DNA from: Boothiomyces macroporosus | Lineage: Eukaryota > Chytridiomycota > Chytridiomycetes > Rhizophydiales > Terramycetaceae | Reading direction: 5' to 3' | Assembly (NCBI GenBank): GCA_027604185.1 | Contig: JADGKB010000163.1 | Coordinates: 1-23,021, forward strand | DNA: 23,021 nt | Part shown: piece by piece, positions 21,071 to 23,021 of the stretch | Layout: the number at the start of each line of letters is the position of its first letter | How positions within the stretch are numbered: the stretch's first letter is position 1 | Translations under genes and position numbers: made by a program | Notes under the pieces: model-generated | Told to the model about the DNA's origin: nothing | The model's input: the letters and a program-made list of their open reading frames with translations, nothing else | Database searches by the model: none

Positions 21071-21861
21071 TTAACGCTTGACCCAAGTATTCTTCTTTCT
21101 TGCCTTAGGCTGCCCAGTCTTTTTCTTTTCAACTTGTCTCCTATCGATTTTCAACATTCCATCTATGTTAATTTCAATTACTTTCGTACAAGACAGGATG
21201 ATGGGCTGGCTCATGAACAGTCAACCCTCTAGCAATCGCTACAGCAATTGAATCCGCTTGACCAGTAGATCCTCCACCTTTAACCAAAGCCCATACATTA
21301 TAGTCTGCCAATGTTTTTGTCAATTCAAATGGTTTTACAATCTTTTCCCTATCATATATTTCGTTGAAATATTCAGCCATATTAACTCCATTGACATATA
21401 CTTGTCCAGTTCCTTTTACTAGATATACCTGAGCACGAGAAGTCTTTCTTGAAGCTACAGTCAAAGACCTTCCGAATTCATCCAATTTGATTTCTGGTCT
21501 CGGTGGTTTAACAAGTGAATTATTACTTGAAACAAAGGTATTCAAGAATGAAAGAATTTTAGGATCATCTTTGTTACCGCAATTTACCTTTAACTCCAGA
21601 GAGGACATTTAATTTATGCACCAGCGATTCATAGTCATCATTCGTCAATCTCAGTTCTAAGTCCTGAACCATTTGGTGTTGAGACATCCACAAATTGTGC
21701 TTGCTCTCTACTTTTTGGTTGAAATCCAGGTAATTATTTCTAATATGTTGGTTCAATTGGAATACCAGCGAATAGTATTTTGAATTCCCTGTGAAATAGG
21801 CTGGATCAATTGGCTTTTCATGAATGAATCTTAGACGTGAAAATAGTTTTATCCTATTCAT
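21071..21861 (-). CDS. MRPS9: Mitochondrial ribosomal protein uS9m
   Basis: Three exons, 21861-21588, 21568-21182 and 21162-21071, with two 19-nt introns; 250 residues. A structural protein of the small mitoribosomal subunit. The first ~15 residues (MNRIKLFSRLRFIH) are basic without acids, as in a mitochondrial targeting peptide. The S9 core begins near GRSLTVASRKTSRAQVYLVKG, contains GGGSTGQADSIAVAIARGL, and ends with the invariant C-terminal tail KKKTGQPKARKKNTWVKR that reaches the P-site in ribosomes. The N-terminal extension PAYFTGNSKYYSLVF is typical of the mitochondrial form and excludes a cytosolic or bacterial S9. The gene converges with PUDP (32 bp) and diverges from the AKTIP-like gene (163 bp). 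Confidence 0.95.
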
Positions 21862-22024
21862 TCTGTGATTAGAAAAAAAAAGTAGAGAAAAATTAAAAAA
21901 TTAAACTTGATGAAAACATTAAACCTTAACTTTGTTGAAACCTTAAACCTTGTTTTACTGTAATATTCAATTTTTTTTAATTTTTTTAAAGTTTTGTTTA
22001 AGCCATTAATTTTGCCACTTTAAC
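21862..22024. promoter_or_regulatory. Divergent promoter with AAACCTTAA elements
   Basis: 163 bp, very AT-rich, between the uS9m and AKTIP-like starts. AAACCTTA occurs at 21921-21928 and a double form, AAACCTTAAACCTTGT, at 21938-21953; a near-copy of the latter lies upstream of receptor A. T-tracts occur at 21970-21990. It is probably the shared promoter. Confidence 0.45.
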
Positions 22025-22926
22025 ATGGAGTGGGACCATTCAAAGAGAGATTCTGGAGTGTCGATATTGAACCCCGCAATGGGTGCATTGCCCTATAGGA
22101 TGAATTTATTGCCAGACCCATCACTAGTGCAAATCGACGGACTGATATACTCTGAACAATGTAATTAAAACTAAAGCAGGTTTGTTGGTTGAATATGCAA
22201 TGATGAGAGACTACTGTCCAGACGGAATTTATGTTTTACCACTAATGGATTATCTGTACAAGTGGAATGGAGTAATGTTTGTCCAAGGTAATTATCGTTG
22301 ACATAGACGGGCCATTCAAAGGGGGTTTGTTTAGGTATATTGTGGTTAATTCTTAGGTAGATACAGTATTAATTATAGGTATGTATTTTTAATGGTAGGT
22401 TTACTATCGAGTTCAGTGACATGTATCCCAGTATAATACCAACCGTAAGATTTCAGACGAACGTATTTCATCCAATGATCGACTCTAATACCGGACAACT
22501 GGATACACTTGCAGGATTTCCCCAATGGAAATCATCTTCTCTAATAATTGACATTCTAAATTACATTGTAACAATATTGCAAATGCCAAAATGGATAAGC
22601 GGATATTTGGTAGCTGCTCCAGTGTTCACTCCAAATAGAAAGCAATCGAGGAATAACGAAGCAATGAATGTATATCTCTGCGACCAAGAGTTGTTTTCCG
22701 AAAAAACTAGAGAATCTGCAGAGAGCTCCAACTTGTATATTTATGATGATCCTGACTCAGAGATCAAGTTTCAGCCGTTCGACTTGGATTTGCATAGTAA
22801 ATGCCTGGAAAAAATTCTTGATGAGAGAGATGTAATGATTATTAACAAAAGATTGCAGAGTGTCTGCCAGAGATAGAGATTGAAGAACCTCCAGTTAGAA
22901 AGAGGTTTTCATTTTTTTGGAAATAG
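22025..22926 (+). CDS. AKTIP: AKTIP/FTS-like inactive E2 (UEV) protein
   Basis: Five exons: 22025-22160, 22180-22287, 22307-22334, 22399-22831 and 22852-22926; 259 residues. The E2 fold runs from about residue 45 (LLVEYAMMRDYCPDGIYVLP, YKWNGVMFVQDGPFKGGLF, RFTIEFSDMYPS) to HPMID at 115-119. The stretch where an active E2 has its catalytic Cys reads GQLDT here, so it is a UEV variant without transfer activity. Order and wording match AKTIP/FTS, a subunit of the FTS-Hook-FHIP complex that links cargo to dynein. Exon 3 is 28 nt. The third intron site is a 64-nt array of three intron units. The last 20-nt intron (22832-22851) is needed to reach the basic-aromatic C-terminus KRFSFFWK; reading through it instead would stop at 22876. 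Confidence 0.85.
22335..22398 (+). other. Three tandem introns with zero-length exons (AKTIP-like)
   Basis: Between exons 3 and 4 lie three units: 22335-22356 (22 nt), 22357-22378 (22 nt) and 22379-22398 (20 nt). Each starts GTA, ends TAG and has a TTAAT branch-like motif 5-6 nt before the AG. Unit junctions read TAG|GTA. Removing all 64 nt joins TTT-AG to G-TTT and restores the conserved E2 strand (GGLFRFTIEF). The units differ in sequence, so they are not recent copies of each other. Confidence 0.8.
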
Positions 22927-23021
22927 CATAATTACTTGATACAATTTATCACATAATTACTAATACAATTTATCACATAATTACTAATACAATTTATCAC
23001 ATAATTACTAATACAATTTAT
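22927..23021 (+). repeat. 24-bp tandem repeat, running off the window
   Basis: It begins at the base after the AKTIP-like stop: one 25-bp copy (22927-22951), two 24-bp copies (22952-22975, 22976-22999) and 22 bases of a fourth. The unit is AT-rich, contains ACTAAT in the later copies, and starts CATAATTACT. The later copies match one another exactly. The downstream boundary is not seen. Confidence 0.95.

Noticed and set aside
1..22926. Many genes appear broken by in-frame TAG/TAA or frameshifts, suggesting pseudogenes or a changed stop code.
   Set aside because: Each break lies in a 19-23 nt segment with intron ends, and its removal restores frame and conserved protein sequence. TAA, TAG and TGA all end finished genes.

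Overview
The window is nuclear DNA from a gene-dense, AT-rich eukaryote, most likely a flagellated early-branching fungus or close relative (inference). Evidence: a fungal-type SPT7 with bromodomain plus histone fold, a mitochondrial ribosomal protein uS9, an AKTIP/FTS-like UEV protein, and two genes that point to a cilium: a large ectodomain protein resembling CatSper auxiliary subunits and an EFCAB10-like RIIa/EF-hand protein. TAA, TAG and TGA all act as stops, so the code is standard.

The dominant feature is extremely short spliceosomal introns. Joining reading frames gives 41 intron sites comprising 45 GT...AG-like units, all 19-23 nt (15 of 19 nt, 17 of 20 nt). Most carry a (C/T)TAA(T/C) branch-like motif a few bases before the 3' AG. 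Two sites (SPT7 and AKTIP-like) hold three complete intron units back to back with no exon between them.

Layout. 1-1018: 3' end of an acidic 9-residue-repeat protein (+). 1170-3834: SPT7 (+). 3868-6117: PH-domain protein with KALxxLG repeats (-). 6514-9553: CatSper-auxiliary-like type I membrane protein (+), followed after 18 bp by 9572-10050, EFCAB10-like (+). 10083-19794: six paralogous seven-helix receptor-like genes (A and B on -, C and D on +, E and F on -), with an unrecognised 811-residue three-TM membrane protein at 15096-17699 (+) between D and E. 20339-21038: HAD phosphatase of the pseudouridine-5'-phosphatase type (+). 21071-21861: mitochondrial uS9 (-). 22025-22926: AKTIP/FTS-like (+). 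22927-23021: 24-bp tandem repeat running off the window.

The genome is compact: four convergent gene pairs are separated by 31-33 bp, and several TAA stops lie inside or overlap AATAAA. The receptor cluster is the best candidate for an undescribed system: a lineage-specific 7TM family with a conserved CWxP in TM6, an invariant lysine in TM7 and a conserved C-terminal TIxW motif. No RNA genes, mobile elements or CRISPR arrays were recognised.
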